Source of the DNA: Saprospiraceae bacterium
Lineage (GTDB): Bacteria; Bacteroidota; Bacteroidia; Chitinophagales; Saprospiraceae
Direction of reading: 5' to 3'
NCBI GenBank assembly: GCA_027486765.1
Contig: JAIXOO010000116.1
Span: 1-40,751, forward strand
Length of the DNA stretch: 40,751 bases
In this document: in pieces, positions 1 through 9,710 of the stretch
Position numbering within the stretch: position 1 is the first letter of the stretch
Layout: the number at the start of each line of letters is the position of its first letter
The notes under the pieces: generated by a model
The model's input: only the letters and a program-made list of their open reading frames with translations
Databases searched by the model: none
Told to the model about the DNA's origin: nothing
Program-made: the position numbers and the translations under genes

Positions 1-3000
1 AACCGGGTCGTTTGGCTCAGGATAGCCACCGGATTGTAGGGCTTGGTTAAATCCAATCCTGCACTTGGTGACCACTGGTATTGGAATGCGGGGTTACCCG
101 TCGGGTGTAATTCGATGGTATCCCCTTTGCAGATGCTCAATGGGGAGCTGAATTGACCAGGATTAAAGTCGACAAAACGAACCCGGATACCCGAAATGGT
201 ATCGGTACAACCTAATTCATTTCGGCCAATTACGGTATAACGGATATCAGCGCCTTGAGTTGCCGTTACTGCGAGCCCTCCATCGGTTTGGAATGGTGGT
301 GTTATAGGGGTACCGTCTAGTAACCATGTATATCCGCTCGCACCGGTAGCAGTCAAGATTAAGGTTACATTTACACAAGCAGTAGTATCCATTGTAGAAA
401 CCTTTAGCTCAGGTTTCAAACCAATGGTAACAACTACGGTATCTACGACCTGGCAAGAAATCCCTCCGCTGTTTTTGGTCACCGTTACGAGATAGGTTAC
501 TGGAACAGTTCCGGTGAAACTTGGGTTGCGGACATTGGTCGCCGACAAGTTTGTTCCTGGAGACCATTGGTAGGCAAACTCTGCACTGGCATTTGGGGCC
601 AGCGGGGTAGCTACTCCGGGACAAACTTGGACCGTATCGGGTAAACCCGAATCCAGCGCACCCAAGTTGATGGTCACGGTTAAGGTGTCCTCACATTCAA
701 ACTGATTGCTGACAATCCCTGTGATAACATTGACACCAATTTCAGTTGGACGGAGTACAGGTGTAGCCGTATTTCCACCAGAAACAACATTGAAAGCAGG
801 TGTCCAACTATAAGTCAATTGCTGGCCTGGTGCGTTGTTGCGCACTTCTACCTGTACACTTTCGGCATCGCATTGATCAATTCGGTTGCTTCCCGATGGT
901 GTAATGAGGGTAACATCCACGCCATTGTCGGTAACACTAACGCTGTCCGTTTCGGTGCAGCCTGGTGCTTTGGTCGCAGTAACATAATACACTGTAGTTC
1001 CCGGAGGCGGATTAACACTTACGGATGCATTAGAGCTTAACAATTGGCCTTGTTTCGTCGTCCAGCGGAAAGTGGTTCCCGGTTTGCCTTCAGCAGTAAG
1101 CGTCACATCTTCACCACAGGTCGTTTTGTTATTGGGCACTTTGAGATCGATGGATGTTCCCGTGGTGATGCTGATTGCTTTGCTTGCTGTTTTACGGCAA
1201 GCGGCATCAAAGCTCAGCGTAAGCGTCACGGTATAATCCCCAGTTGCTGCGTATTTATGAGTGGGGTTTTCTTCAGTAGAGGTAGTCCCGTCTCCAAAAT
1301 TCCAGAGGAAACCAAAGGCATTGGTGCTGGTATTGCGGAATACCACGGTGTTGCCATCGCATTGAATTTCAGGGGTGAAATCCAGGTTGTGGTTGGCGTC
1401 AATGATGATCACCTGTACCGAGTCGGTCAATGTACAGCCTGAGGCATTGCGCACCTGCACAAAAACCTCCTTGATGCCTGGGGTAGCCGCCAAAACAGGG
1501 CTGGCAGTCAGTGCCCCCGATTCAAAAGCGGCTAGTGGTGTCCAGCTATAGGTAAGGATTTGGCCTGGCCCTTGAGTAGTATTGATGCGCAGGGCTTCGT
1601 TGGTACACAGGATAACCGAATCTGGCGCAGCAAAAACGATGGGTTGGCCTACCAGACTTATTTCCAGTTTTTCTTTGCAACCATCCTCATCTGTGGCTTC
1701 TATGGTCAAGTTGCGCTGGGTGGCAACAGTAGCCGTAAATGTCGGCCCAGTACCCAATTGACTGCCATTGGCATCCAGCCAGCGGAAGGTGGCAGGGCGG
1801 TTGGCTGAAGCATTCAGGGTGGTTTGAGGCGTACAAACGGGGGTGCCATCTGCTCCTGCACCAAGTACCGCGATACCCATATTACCGGGCACGATTGTCA
1901 TCATCGAGTCGGTAGTTTGACAGGTGGGAATACCTGGCACCGAAATGTTGACTGTATACTGAGTGCTTTGTTGTGGAGAAAAAATCGGGTTACCAACCGT
2001 TGGATCATCCAGCCCTGTTTCAGGCAACCACATGTACACCAAATTGGGGTTGTTGTTGCCTGGAATTTGCAGCGGCATCCCTCTACACACCACAATGGTA
2101 TCGGGGAAATCTACCCCGGTAATTGGTGCTTTGACAATGCTTTGGGAAGCAGAATCCAAACAGCCTTGGGTTGTACGAATCACCAAAGTGACCGTGACGC
2201 GCCCTGTATCTGTAAAAGTAAAGCTTGGAGAATCCTCTGTAGATGTACGGCCATCAGATAGTTTCCAGGTCCGGCTGGCGATTTGTACACCCGGATTGTT
2301 GGATACATCCAGCAGTTTGATGGTGGATCCGTTGAGGATACAGCTGGTATAGTTGAAACTGAAGTTTACATCGGTTTCAACTTTGACCAAACGAATGGTT
2401 TTTTGCAAGGTATCGTTGCACTCCCCATAAGCAATTAAGGTCAGGGTATAGGTCCCGGTATCGCCCAAAGTCAGTGCTGGGTTGTTTCCTTTTGACACCA
2501 AAAGAGGATTGTTGATGTCCCCGATGATCCATTTTACTGAATCTGCATTGGTTGATTTATTGGTCAAACTCAGCGTCCGGCCATCACAACTGCTCACGAC
2601 GATAGGATCATTGCCAATACCGCCATCTGCACTAAAGTCAGCCACAGGGCGAGGGATAGCCACAATGGTGATGGTTTTGGTGAACGTACAGGTCTGTGCA
2701 GAACTGGCCGTGATGGTCAAGGTGACTACCCCATTTTGCGACACCGTATATTTGGGATTAACCGCATTGGGATTGTCCATCAAGCCTGCTGGTTCCCAAC
2801 GGTAAGTATACGCAGAAGTGGCCGTACCATTGGGATTGAGCGGGATGGTCGTACCTACACAAGCACGGAGGGTATCTGGAATTCCGTCGGTGGGGTTTTG
2901 GCCACTGGTAGTTGAAAAAGGTTGAGAGACCGTTTTTTCACAACCATTTGCGTTGACAACAGTAAGTGTAATGGTACCCGAAACGTTTGCAGGCAAACGC

Positions 3001-4337
3001 ACCAAGGTATCTACACCTGTGGCTGTAATTTGTCCCGCAGCCCCAAAGGTGACTTTCCAGATTCGTTTGACAATAGCAGCGCTGGAATCCGTAGACAAAT
3101 CTTGCAGTCGAATGATGGATTCGGCGGCACAGGGCAATACTTCAGCCTTAAAATTGGCTTTGATGCCTGATTTGAACAACTTCACCTGGCGCGAGAAAGT
3201 ATCGGCACAAGTGGTATTCGGCTCTGCAATCAAACTTACTTTGTAGGTGTTGTACGCAGGAAAGGTATAAATAGGATTAACCTCTGTCGAAGTCAGCGTT
3301 GTGCGAGGTGCATCAAACAGCCAGAGGTATTTGCTGGCCCCCACACTTTCATTGCGAAAGCGAACATTAAGGGAATCACACTGGCTTTCAGGTGCGAAAA
3401 ACGCAGCAGTTACTCCTTCACAGTTCTGAACGTTGTACTGAAAATCGCGACGAGTAGAGGAAATGAGTTGTTTGGTCTTAGGGTCGTATTCATCTACACA
3501 AATCCCTACTACAAATTGCCCCAGAATACCCGGCCGAGCAGTCAACAAGCCCGAAACGGAGTTGATGCGCAATGGCTCACCAACCGCTCCCAGCATGTTG
3601 TAAAGGTTATACAGCGGTTTTACCCAAATCAGTGTATCGTAAGGTGGAAAATTGGGTGGCTGTGGTCTTGGGTTAGCAAAGGTGGCACCCTGAAAAGGGG
3701 TGCAAAGGCGGTAGACCAAAGAATCTCCATCCACATCAAATGCAGAGTGGTCAAAATCCAGTGGACGTGTGTTACAGATGTAAATGTCTGGCCAACGGCG
3801 GAACATGGCGCTGTTGTTACACCGACGCATGGCCGCTTCAGTCAGCCAAACATCGTAGGTTGCCCCGGTTTCCAGAGGACTTACGATGTTCTTAATGGTC
3901 GCGTTTCGACAACAGCGTTGATACACGATTTGGTATCCGCCGGTTCGGAACGGTAGGTTCACCGTAGCCTTATAAGTCATGGTTTCTACACAAACTTTGG
4001 TCGTGGCTTGAATACAAGCGTCGAGATTATTATCAAGAGGCGTAGCTGAGGTAGCGTCAATGCGTACATCCTGGAGCAATAAGCCGTTGCGGTCAAAAAT
4101 GCCTACTGAGGCTACAGGGTCAAACGGCTCAGTCTTGGGCGCACAGTCCCGATAAACGCGGACGATGATTTCATAGCGGTCGTTGCCCAGGCAACGATAT
4201 CCTACTTCACCCCCAACAATATGCGTAGCATAACTTAAACTTGGCGCACAAAGCAGCAACAGCAGCAAACGCCACATGCTAAAATGCTGCGCGAAACAAT
4301 GACGAAAGGTGTGGTCGATGTTCATAAGGTATTTCAT
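1..4337 (-). CDS. Giant PKD-repeat surface protein, C-terminus cut by the window
   Basis: This is a partial gene of about 1445 codons that runs off position 1. The N-terminus has a leucine-rich signal peptide (core around residues 21-37) followed by THIVGGEVGYRC and a VYRDC motif, the usual opening of large Bacteroidota gliding/adhesin-type proteins. The rest is a chain of PKD/Ig-like beta domains. The clearest is near residues 1007-1040, with WNFGDGTTS and GDYTVTL; others lie near 335-366 and 685-712. Repeated motifs such as CKGDTIELHP and QYQWSP near the end fit the approach to a gliding-motility C-terminal (T9SS type B) domain, but that domain lies outside the window. The start could be ATG 4337, 4325 or 4277; 4277 gives the tidiest signal peptide. 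It follows the PorE-like gene by 12 bp, so the two are probably co-transcribed. The role as a T9SS-exported adhesin is inferred. Confidence 0.88.
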   Translation of the reverse strand, partial: MKYLMNIDHTFRHCFAQHFSMWRLLLLLLCAPSLSYATHIVGGEVGYRCLGNDRYEIIVRVYRDCAPKTEPFDPVASVGIFDRNGLLLQDVRIDATSATPLDNNLDACIQATTKVCVETMTYKATVNLPFRTGGYQIVYQRCCRNATIKNIVSPLETGATYDVWLTEAAMRRCNNSAMFRRWPDIYICNTRPLDFDHSAFDVDGDSLVYRLCTPFQGATFANPRPQPPNFPPYDTLIWVKPLYNLYNMLGAVGEPLRINSVSGLLTARPGILGQFVVGICVDEYDPKTKQLISSTRRDFQYNVQNCEGVTAAFFAPESQCDSLNVRFRNESVGASKYLWLFDAPRTTLTSTEVNPIYTFPAYNTYKVSLIAEPNTTCADTFSRQVKLFKSGIKANFKAEVLPCAAESIIRLQDLSTDSSAAIVKRIWKVTFGAAGQITATGVDTLVRLPANVSGTITLTVVNANGCEKTVSQPFSTTSGQNPTDGIPDTLRACVGTTIPLNPNGTATSAYTYRWEPAGLMDNPNAVNPKYTVSQNGVVTLTITASSAQTCTFTKTITIVAIPRPVADFSADGGIGNDPIVVSSCDGRTLSLTNKSTNADSVKWIIGDINNPLLVSKGNNPALTLGDTGTYTLTLIAYGECNDTLQKTIRLVKVETDVNFSFNYTSCILNGSTIKLLDVSNNPGVQIASRTWKLSDGRTSTEDSPSFTFTDTGRVTVTLVIRTTQGCLDSASQSIVKAPITGVDFPDTIVVCRGMPLQIPGNNNPNLVYMWLPETGLDDPTVGNPIFSPQQSTQYTVNISVPGIPTCQTTDSMMTIVPGNMGIAVLGAGADGTPVCTPQTTLNASANRPATFRWLDANGSQLGTGPTFTATVATQRNLTIEATDEDGCKEKLEISLVGQPIVFAAPDSVILCTNEALRINTTQGPGQILTYSWTPLAAFESGALTASPVLAATPGIKEVFVQVRNASGCTLTDSVQVIIIDANHNLDFTPEIQCDGNTVVFRNTSTNAFGFLWNFGDGTTSTEENPTHKYAATGDYTVTLTLSFDAACRKTASKAISITTGTSIDLKVPNNKTTCGEDVTLTAEGKPGTTFRWTTKQGQLLSSNASVSVNPPPGTTVYYVTATKAPGCTETDSVSVTDNGVDVTLITPSGSNRIDQCDAESVQVEVRNNAPGQQLTYSWTPAFNVVSGGNTATPVLRPTEIGVNVITGIVSNQFECEDTLTVTINLGALDSGLPDTVQVCPGVATPLAPNASAEFAYQWSPGTNLSATNVRNPSFTGTVPVTYLVTVTKNSGGISCQVVDTVVVTIGLKPELKVSTMDTTACVNVTLILTATGASGYTWLLDGTPITPPFQTDGGLAVTATQGADIRYTVIGRNELGCTDTISGIRVRFVDFNPGQFSSPLSICKGDTIELHPTGNPAFQYQWSPSAGLDLTKPYNPVAILSQTTR

Positions 4338-4349
4338 TGGGCGTGAGGA

Positions 4350-6818
4350 TTACTTGAATGGTTTTGTACTGATGTCAATCCTGAAAATTTGCACTTTTCG
4401 ATCCAGAGAAGGCTGAATGCCAAAAATTTCGTTTTTGACATTAGACAGCGCAGTTGGAATGTCTGGCTTATTGGGATCTTCACCAACGGCATTGAGGTCA
4501 AAGGAAAGTTGACCGGAGTCGATGTATTTTTTCATGGCACCATTTTGAACCTGTTTCAAACGGTTGATCACTGAAACCATTCTTCGTTCGCCAAGTCTTT
4601 TGTTGTAATCCGCGTTGCCAAGTGGACTGGCAAAACCGGACATGTATATTTTGACATAAGAACCGCCGTTCAGCTCTTTGATGATACCTGGAATACGTTG
4701 TTCCAGGCTATCATGCCCTTGTGTCACTGTGTTTTGAAAGAAGGATCGCATGGCTTGCCCCATAAAACCAGAGAACTCTGGTTCCCGCTTGAGGTAGTTC
4801 CTGTATAAAGTTTCATAATCATCGGTGGTGGTCACCAAGTTGCCAGGCCCGGGTTTGGCGTTGTCAAAAAACAAATCGAAGGCCAGTCTAACTGGCACCA
4901 GGTATAAATCCACCGACACATCATAGCCAATGTCTTTCACGGTTGTTTCATTGATGGGTACTTCAACGGTGTCTATACTGTAACCTGGTTTGGTTGCTTT
5001 CACAAAGTACGTTTTGCCTAGATCTACGCTGTAGTTGTATTCATTCCCCTTGGGATCATTTTTCGTTCCCAACAACACTCTACTGCCATCAGCCCGCTGT
5101 TCATACAAACTAACTTCACAATCATTGAGCGCAGTGTTTTTGCTGGGATCTTGCTCATTGAAAGGCCCCAATAGGGTAAATACGTCCAAACGCAAATTTG
5201 GCAGATACAAGTCAACCACCATGGTTGATTCTTCTTCGCCGAGGTTGGCCAGCACAAGTGAATCTTCAGCGATGTAGCCCTGCTTTTGTGCCTGGATGTA
5301 GTATTTTTTGTAGCGCTCAATTAGTGTTGAGTAGTTGTTCGTATCCGCTTCCGTTTTATTCAGCAGCTCTTTGCGGGTACCGTCTGGAGCTTCTTCGTAA
5401 ATTTTAACCGTAGTGCCATTTAAGGCTAAGGAGTCTCTCCATTTGAAGGTGTTGACCTCCAGGTTGACCAATTTGTAAATCCCTGCCTTGTATAAGTCGT
5501 GACAACACACTTCTACTTCTTGCGCGGCTACTTTTTTGGTGTTTTCAGCAAATAAAGGGGTAGACCCGACACGATTGGAGCTAAAAACCAGTGTATCTCC
5601 TTTGGGGTCGCGGACATACCCAAAATCATCGTAGGAGGAGTTGATGTTGACGCCCAAGTTGTAAGGTTCAATCCAGCGTTTGGTCTGATTCAAGCGAGTA
5701 CCGTAAATATCGATGCCCCCGAATGTTTTCCGCCCATCTGTAGCAAAAAACAACAACTCAGCTTTTCCTGGAATTTCCTGGTAAAAGGGACTGATGTCAT
5801 TTTCAATTGTATTGATTTCTGCAAGCGGGGTGGCAGCGCTTACATTGCCATCGGCTTGGATAGCCCCCATCCAGATGTCGAGTTTCCCTTTACCTCCCGG
5901 GCGATCAGAAGCAAAATACAGTACGGTCTCTCCTTTTGCATTTTTACCAATGGCGGGTGAAGTGCTGGTATAATCGGCCTGATTGATGCCCAGTTTTAAG
6001 GGCGTAGCTCCGGGTACATCGAGCGGGCGGTAAAAAATATCACAGCGCAGATCTACCGCATTTTTTGCCACACAATTGCAGTAATATACCCCTTTATTGT
6101 CCGGTGTAAAAACAGAGTAAGCGGTGTGTTGATCTAGGGCATTGAATGAAGGTGGTAGCTCTTTGGCCTTACTCTGATAAGTCCGAACTACTTTATTGAG
6201 GCGGCCAGCTTTATTTTTTGGATCAGGAAATTCATATGAGGTATGGTACAAGGTGTCTCCATGATAGGAAGCACCATAATCGGTGTAAGGCCCATTGATC
6301 TCCGGCCCCATATTGACCGGTTGCGGATAATAACTGGCATTGCGTTGTGAATTGGCCTCATTTTGGATACTTTTCAGGGCAAAATCACAATCCTCAGCAC
6401 CCTTCTTGGCAAACTGGAGCAATGCTGGCGTAATCCCTTGGATACCTGGGCTTTCCTGGATAAATTGGAGATAAGCAGATTTTGCGTTCCGGTAATCCGC
6501 CAATTTATGCAAGGATTCACCCAAGCGCAGGCGAGCATCCGGGTACTGGGCTTTTTCTTTGCTCCCCAACACCTTTAAATAGGCTTTTGCTGCAGATGCA
6601 TAAGAATTAAACTGCCGGGCGGATTCGCCAATTTTGTATTGAATATCGATACGGGTGGTATCCAGTTTTAAGGCATCGCGGTAAGCGACCAGAGCCGTAT
6701 AAAAATCTTTTTTTGCGTACGTACTGTCAGCAATCTTCAAAATTTGTTTTAAAGATTGGCCATAACCCTGTTGAAACAGCGCTGTAAAAATGGCCAGTAT
6801 AAGCAATGTTTTTCTCAT
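4350..6818 (-). CDS. PorE-like outer-membrane-associated protein (TPR, PD40 propeller, CRD, OmpA-like)
   Basis: About 822 residues from ATG 6818. An upstream in-frame start at 6857 would only lengthen a clear signal peptide (MRKTLLILAIF, ending near GYGQ). The domain order seen is TPR repeats (about residues 20-140), a WD40/PD40-like propeller (about 150-450, with TSPAIGKNAKGETVLYFAS and similar blades), two carboxypeptidase-regulatory-like beta sandwiches (about 460-640), and an OmpA-like C-terminus (about 645-822). This is the architecture of PorE, a T9SS periplasmic/outer-membrane component that binds peptidoglycan. The OmpA motif reads GFASPLGNADYNKRLGERR: the arginine is kept, but the usual TD aspartate position is AS, so peptidoglycan binding may be altered. 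It lies between the PorP-like and adhesin genes, which suggests a dedicated export or anchoring module. Confidence 0.85.
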   Translation of the reverse strand: MRKTLLILAIFTALFQQGYGQSLKQILKIADSTYAKKDFYTALVAYRDALKLDTTRIDIQYKIGESARQFNSYASAAKAYLKVLGSKEKAQYPDARLRLGESLHKLADYRNAKSAYLQFIQESPGIQGITPALLQFAKKGAEDCDFALKSIQNEANSQRNASYYPQPVNMGPEINGPYTDYGASYHGDTLYHTSYEFPDPKNKAGRLNKVVRTYQSKAKELPPSFNALDQHTAYSVFTPDNKGVYYCNCVAKNAVDLRCDIFYRPLDVPGATPLKLGINQADYTSTSPAIGKNAKGETVLYFASDRPGGKGKLDIWMGAIQADGNVSAATPLAEINTIENDISPFYQEIPGKAELLFFATDGRKTFGGIDIYGTRLNQTKRWIEPYNLGVNINSSYDDFGYVRDPKGDTLVFSSNRVGSTPLFAENTKKVAAQEVEVCCHDLYKAGIYKLVNLEVNTFKWRDSLALNGTTVKIYEEAPDGTRKELLNKTEADTNNYSTLIERYKKYYIQAQKQGYIAEDSLVLANLGEEESTMVVDLYLPNLRLDVFTLLGPFNEQDPSKNTALNDCEVSLYEQRADGSRVLLGTKNDPKGNEYNYSVDLGKTYFVKATKPGYSIDTVEVPINETTVKDIGYDVSVDLYLVPVRLAFDLFFDNAKPGPGNLVTTTDDYETLYRNYLKREPEFSGFMGQAMRSFFQNTVTQGHDSLEQRIPGIIKELNGGSYVKIYMSGFASPLGNADYNKRLGERRMVSVINRLKQVQNGAMKKYIDSGQLSFDLNAVGEDPNKPDIPTALSNVKNEIFGIQPSLDRKVQIFRIDISTKPFK

Positions 6819-6885
6819 GGTAAAATGCTTTGGCTGATTGGAGTTGCAATACCTCAATGAATACCTTGGATCAAATCCAGTGTAT

Positions 6886-7989
6886 TTAGATCAAAGGGCA
6901 ATTGGGTTTAAAACTTACGGGTTTGTAAGATTTAAAAATATAGTGGATGAACAATTCGGGGCCACCAACACCTCCATCCACACTGGTATTGAATTTCGAT
7001 AGATTCACATCGTAGCTGAAACCAGCGCGTATTCTTTTGTAGCGCGCTTCCACTGCCGGGTAGAGTGCGGAATCGTTGGTCAGGGCATCAAAGCGGAAGG
7101 TTCCTCCCAGTTGAATGGAGAATTCTTCATTGTGTTTGGGATTGATGTAATACCGTAGCCCCAAGCCACCTAAATACTGGCGGTAAGAACTTTGGAACTG
7201 TGCCGCAACATTGGCGATCAAATCAAAACGTTTGCTGAGCTGTAAATCGGCCAATATATAAGGTGTGAGCCGCATCGGAAGTTTGATCGGACCTGCAGAG
7301 GTGAAAAACTGATTGGGTCGATTGAGGTGAAACAAGCCCATGCCAAAATCAAGTTTGGTGCGTTGTCCGGTAGAGGTATCGATCTGCTCATAAGCTTGTT
7401 TGACTTGGTAACGTACATTGAATCCCAATCCAAAATCAGCATAGTTTAGTTTTTGATTGGGATTGGTTTCTCCGGTAGCGTTACCTGGGTTAAAAGTACC
7501 CTGCTGAGCGTTAAATTGGTTGTCGAAGGTCACCTGATCAGCTTCCCATTTGCGCAGGCCCAGACCTAGCTGCCCACCTAAGGAGCCATAAAAGCGGTTG
7601 CTCAATCTTTTGGTATAAGCACCATTTAGATTAAAATTGCTTAGACGTAAATCCGAAAATCCAGCTTGGTCATGGTTGTAACCAATACCCAGCGCCGCAA
7701 AACCATCCGAAACGTTCTTGTTGAAAAATTTGGCGTCTACAGCACCTGTAAAAGTGGTGTAGCCCACTGGAACCTGTGCCCACTGGTTGCGATACTGCCC
7801 CATCAGGCGAACATCACCATCGAAAATCCCGGTTAAGGAAGGGTTGAGGTGAAGTGGCGCACCATAAAATTGCGAATAGTGCAAGTCTTGGGCGAGCCCG
7901 GCTATGCCTGGTAAAAAAAGCGCCACCCAAACGAAAAAAGTTCGGTTCCACTGTAGGAATTTGGCTTTGGGTAGATGGTCTCGATTCAT
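6886..7989 (-). CDS. PorP/SprF family type IX secretion outer-membrane protein
   Basis: 367 residues with a signal peptide (hydrophobic core near residues 18-32, cleavage near GLAQ), then DLHYSQFYGAPLHLNPSLTG, the hallmark N-terminus of PorP/SprF proteins. Alternating beta-strand patterns to the end (LGGLGLRYYINPKHNEE, FSYDVNLSKFN) fit an outer-membrane barrel. Family members help secrete or anchor specific T9SS cargo, for example SprF with the adhesin SprB. Here the gene is first of three in line with a PorE-like protein (gap 67 bp) and a giant adhesin, so it probably serves that adhesin. A strong promoter lies upstream at 8056-8087 inside a repeat element. Confidence 0.93.
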   Translation of the reverse strand: MNRDHLPKAKFLQWNRTFFVWVALFLPGIAGLAQDLHYSQFYGAPLHLNPSLTGIFDGDVRLMGQYRNQWAQVPVGYTTFTGAVDAKFFNKNVSDGFAALGIGYNHDQAGFSDLRLSNFNLNGAYTKRLSNRFYGSLGGQLGLGLRKWEADQVTFDNQFNAQQGTFNPGNATGETNPNQKLNYADFGLGFNVRYQVKQAYEQIDTSTGQRTKLDFGMGLFHLNRPNQFFTSAGPIKLPMRLTPYILADLQLSKRFDLIANVAAQFQSSYRQYLGGLGLRYYINPKHNEEFSIQLGGTFRFDALTNDSALYPAVEARYKRIRAGFSYDVNLSKFNTSVDGGVGGPELFIHYIFKSYKPVSFKPNCPLI

Positions 7990-8045
7990 TTGGAATGAAG
8001 TTATTTAAGGTTGTATGTTGCCGAAAAATAAGCAATCTTTTGCTT

Positions 8046-8164
8046 AGTAGTGGGGCAAAAATAAGTGTTCATTTTTTTAAGGCCAAAGGATTAGCTAAGG
8101 CACTTGAAATGAAATGTTTACTTATCTAATTCTTTGGCAAAATGAACACTTGTTTTGCCGCCCC
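8046..8164. repeat. Palindromic dispersed element, copy A
   Basis: This is an imperfect inverted repeat. The left arm (about 8050-8099) and right arm (8121-8164) both contain AAGTGTTCATTTT, GCCAAAG and a GATAAG-like end, around a 21-nt loop. The family recurs as a full copy at 33242-33365 and as relics at 27369-27411 and 23021-23045. The outer end CTTAGTAGTGGGGCAAAA is the best conserved part. There is no ORF inside. A mobile MITE-like origin is possible. Confidence 0.85.
8056..8087 (-). promoter_or_regulatory. Bacteroidota-type promoter inside repeat copy A, toward the PorP-like gene
   Basis: On the minus strand, TTTG (8087-8084), 20 nt, then TATTTTTG (8063-8056) match the TTTG-N19/21-TAnnTTTG consensus of the primary sigma factor of this phylum. 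Transcription should start near 8049, giving a leader of about 60 nt before ATG 7989. The right arm of the same palindrome has only a degenerate box with wrong spacing. Confidence 0.75.
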
Positions 8165-8594
8165 TTGGAGTTGGTTCGTAGCTTTCTTTAATTCTGTAGA
8201 TACCTCCCAAAACCTCGAATTGGTCTTGTTGCCAACACAATAGTGAGCTCTTTTGTATGTGATATGACGCCTAGGGGGGAGGAGAATGTGTGAAGGGACT
8301 GGCGCAAGATAACAGTTTTTTATCAATTATGTCAATTCTGGGTAATTTAACACCTAAAAAAAAGACAAATGAGAAAAAAAATTAGGCACACCTTGTTTAG
8401 TTCAGATTATTTGTATTACCTTGTGCTAAGTTTTGACAAAGTATCCTAATGCAAATGTTTCCGGTTGTGTGCCGGAGATCCCGTTATCCAAAATTTGTTA
8501 CGTTCGTTTGGCACACCTGAGGTGTGACCAAGCGCAAAGCTCGGTTGCACTCGCTGAAGTACAGATATTTTCTGATCTTACAAATGCGGGCAAC
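8165..8594. other. Intergenic region with a CACACCT dyad
   Basis: No convincing gene lies here; an in-frame TTG extension of the next gene from 8433 has no signal-peptide or family features. The region holds a dyad at 8508-8531 (TTGGCACACCT mirrored by AGGTGTGACCAA), a further GGCACACCT at 8384-8392 and an inverted GTGTGCC at 8466-8472. They may form a hairpin or protein-binding cluster upstream of the exported protein. I see no good promoter consensus for the plus strand. Confidence 0.4.
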
Positions 8595-9596
8595 GTGAAA
8601 AGGGCAATCTTTACAATTTTAGTTTTAGCAGGTTTCCTGCAGATGAACGCACAGCAGATTCTGTTCGTGAAGAAGGGAGCACAAGGCAATGGCTCATCTT
8701 GGAGCCAGGCTTTTGGTGACCTTCAACAAGCTTTGCAAGTTGCAAAGCAAGGAACAAAAATCTGGGTGGCTGCTGGTGTTTATACACCTTCGCAGACTGG
8801 CAATCGGAATGCATCGTTTGTAATCAACGAGGGCATTACACTACTTGGAGGTTTCGTAGGAAACGAAATGTCCGAGCAAAATCGCAATTGGGAATCCAAC
8901 CCAACTGTACTTTCTGGTAACATTGGTGACGCCAATTCCGCTGATGACAATTCTTTCAATGTAGTTTATACGCGGAATGTTTCTCAAGTAACAGTCGATG
9001 GTTTCGTCATCTGTTTGGGAAATGCTTCAAACTCCAATGAAAAGGAACAAGAAGGGCACCGCACCAGTACTGGCGCTGCCTGGTACAATGAAGCTTCTCA
9101 AGGCTCTCATGTAGTGAGAATCAGAAACTGTACTTTCCAGGAGAACAAATCCAACTACGCGGCAGGCATTTACAACTTGGCTATCGCAGGTGCAACAAAT
9201 GGCTCTGAAATCACCAACTGCAAATTCATCCAAAACAATGCCCAAGTTGAAGGTGGAGCAGTGATGAACGTAGGAAATGGCGGTACTTGCAACGTAAAAA
9301 TTGAAAGCTGCCTCTTGAGAGATAATTTTGCACTGTATGGTGGTGCAGTTTTCAACCGGGCGATCAACAATGGAATGAACAATTCCAAGATACTCTCAAA
9401 CACCCTACAGAATAACAACGCCTATATCGACGGTGCGGATTTTTTCACCAACCGTGACAACTCTAGCATCAACAAACCTTTGTTTGTCAGCAATGTATCT
9501 TCAAATGCTCCATCACAATCAAATATTCTGGATGAAGTAAAAAATACGCCTAATACTGTTTCAAGAATGAGACCTTCTAGCACCAGCCGTAATTAA
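8595..9596 (+). CDS. Exported protein with right-handed beta-helix-like repeats
   Basis: 333 residues from GTG 8595, chosen because it begins exactly at a signal peptide (VKRAIFTILVLAGFL, cleavage near MNAQ). The only nearby ATG (8644) would remove it. The mature N-terminus ILFVKKGAQGNGSSWSQAF and GVYTPSQTGNR, LLGGFVGNE are typical of Bacteroidota surface proteins with parallel beta-helix/choice-of-anchor Q regions. Asn-rich rungs follow (NCTFQENKSNYAAGIYN, NCKFIQNNAQVEGGAV, SCLLRDNFALYGGAV). It ends in TSRN without a recognisable T9SS sorting domain and is short for the family, so it may be a truncated or orphan copy. It is convergent with hisF. Function unknown; surface location is inferred. 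Confidence 0.75.
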   Translation: MKRAIFTILVLAGFLQMNAQQILFVKKGAQGNGSSWSQAFGDLQQALQVAKQGTKIWVAAGVYTPSQTGNRNASFVINEGITLLGGFVGNEMSEQNRNWESNPTVLSGNIGDANSADDNSFNVVYTRNVSQVTVDGFVICLGNASNSNEKEQEGHRTSTGAAWYNEASQGSHVVRIRNCTFQENKSNYAAGIYNLAIAGATNGSEITNCKFIQNNAQVEGGAVMNVGNGGTCNVKIESCLLRDNFALYGGAVFNRAINNGMNNSKILSNTLQNNNAYIDGADFFTNRDNSSINKPLFVSNVSSNAPSQSNILDEVKNTPNTVSRMRPSSTSRN

Positions 9597-9650
9597 TTGC
9601 TCGCAGCGCCGCAGGAAGATCTAAGATAGATACACCTAAACTAATCAATA

Positions 9651-9690
9651 GAGGGCCAGTACGATCAAACGTCTGGCCCTCACCGTTTTT
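9651..9690. terminator. Intrinsic terminator between the convergent beta-helix gene and hisF
   Basis: GAGGGCCAG (9651-9659) pairs with CTGGCCCTC (9673-9681), with an inner ACG/CGT extension, followed by TTTTT at 9686-9690 on the plus strand. It ends the plus-strand gene; the minus strand lacks an equally good U-tract. Confidence 0.8.
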
Positions 9691-9710
9691 ATACCTTGCC
9701 CTTTTAGTGC

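Noticed and set aside
8433-8594. N-terminal extension of the beta-helix-like protein from a TTG
   Set aside because: The extension has no signal or family similarity, and a complete signal peptide begins at GTG 8595.
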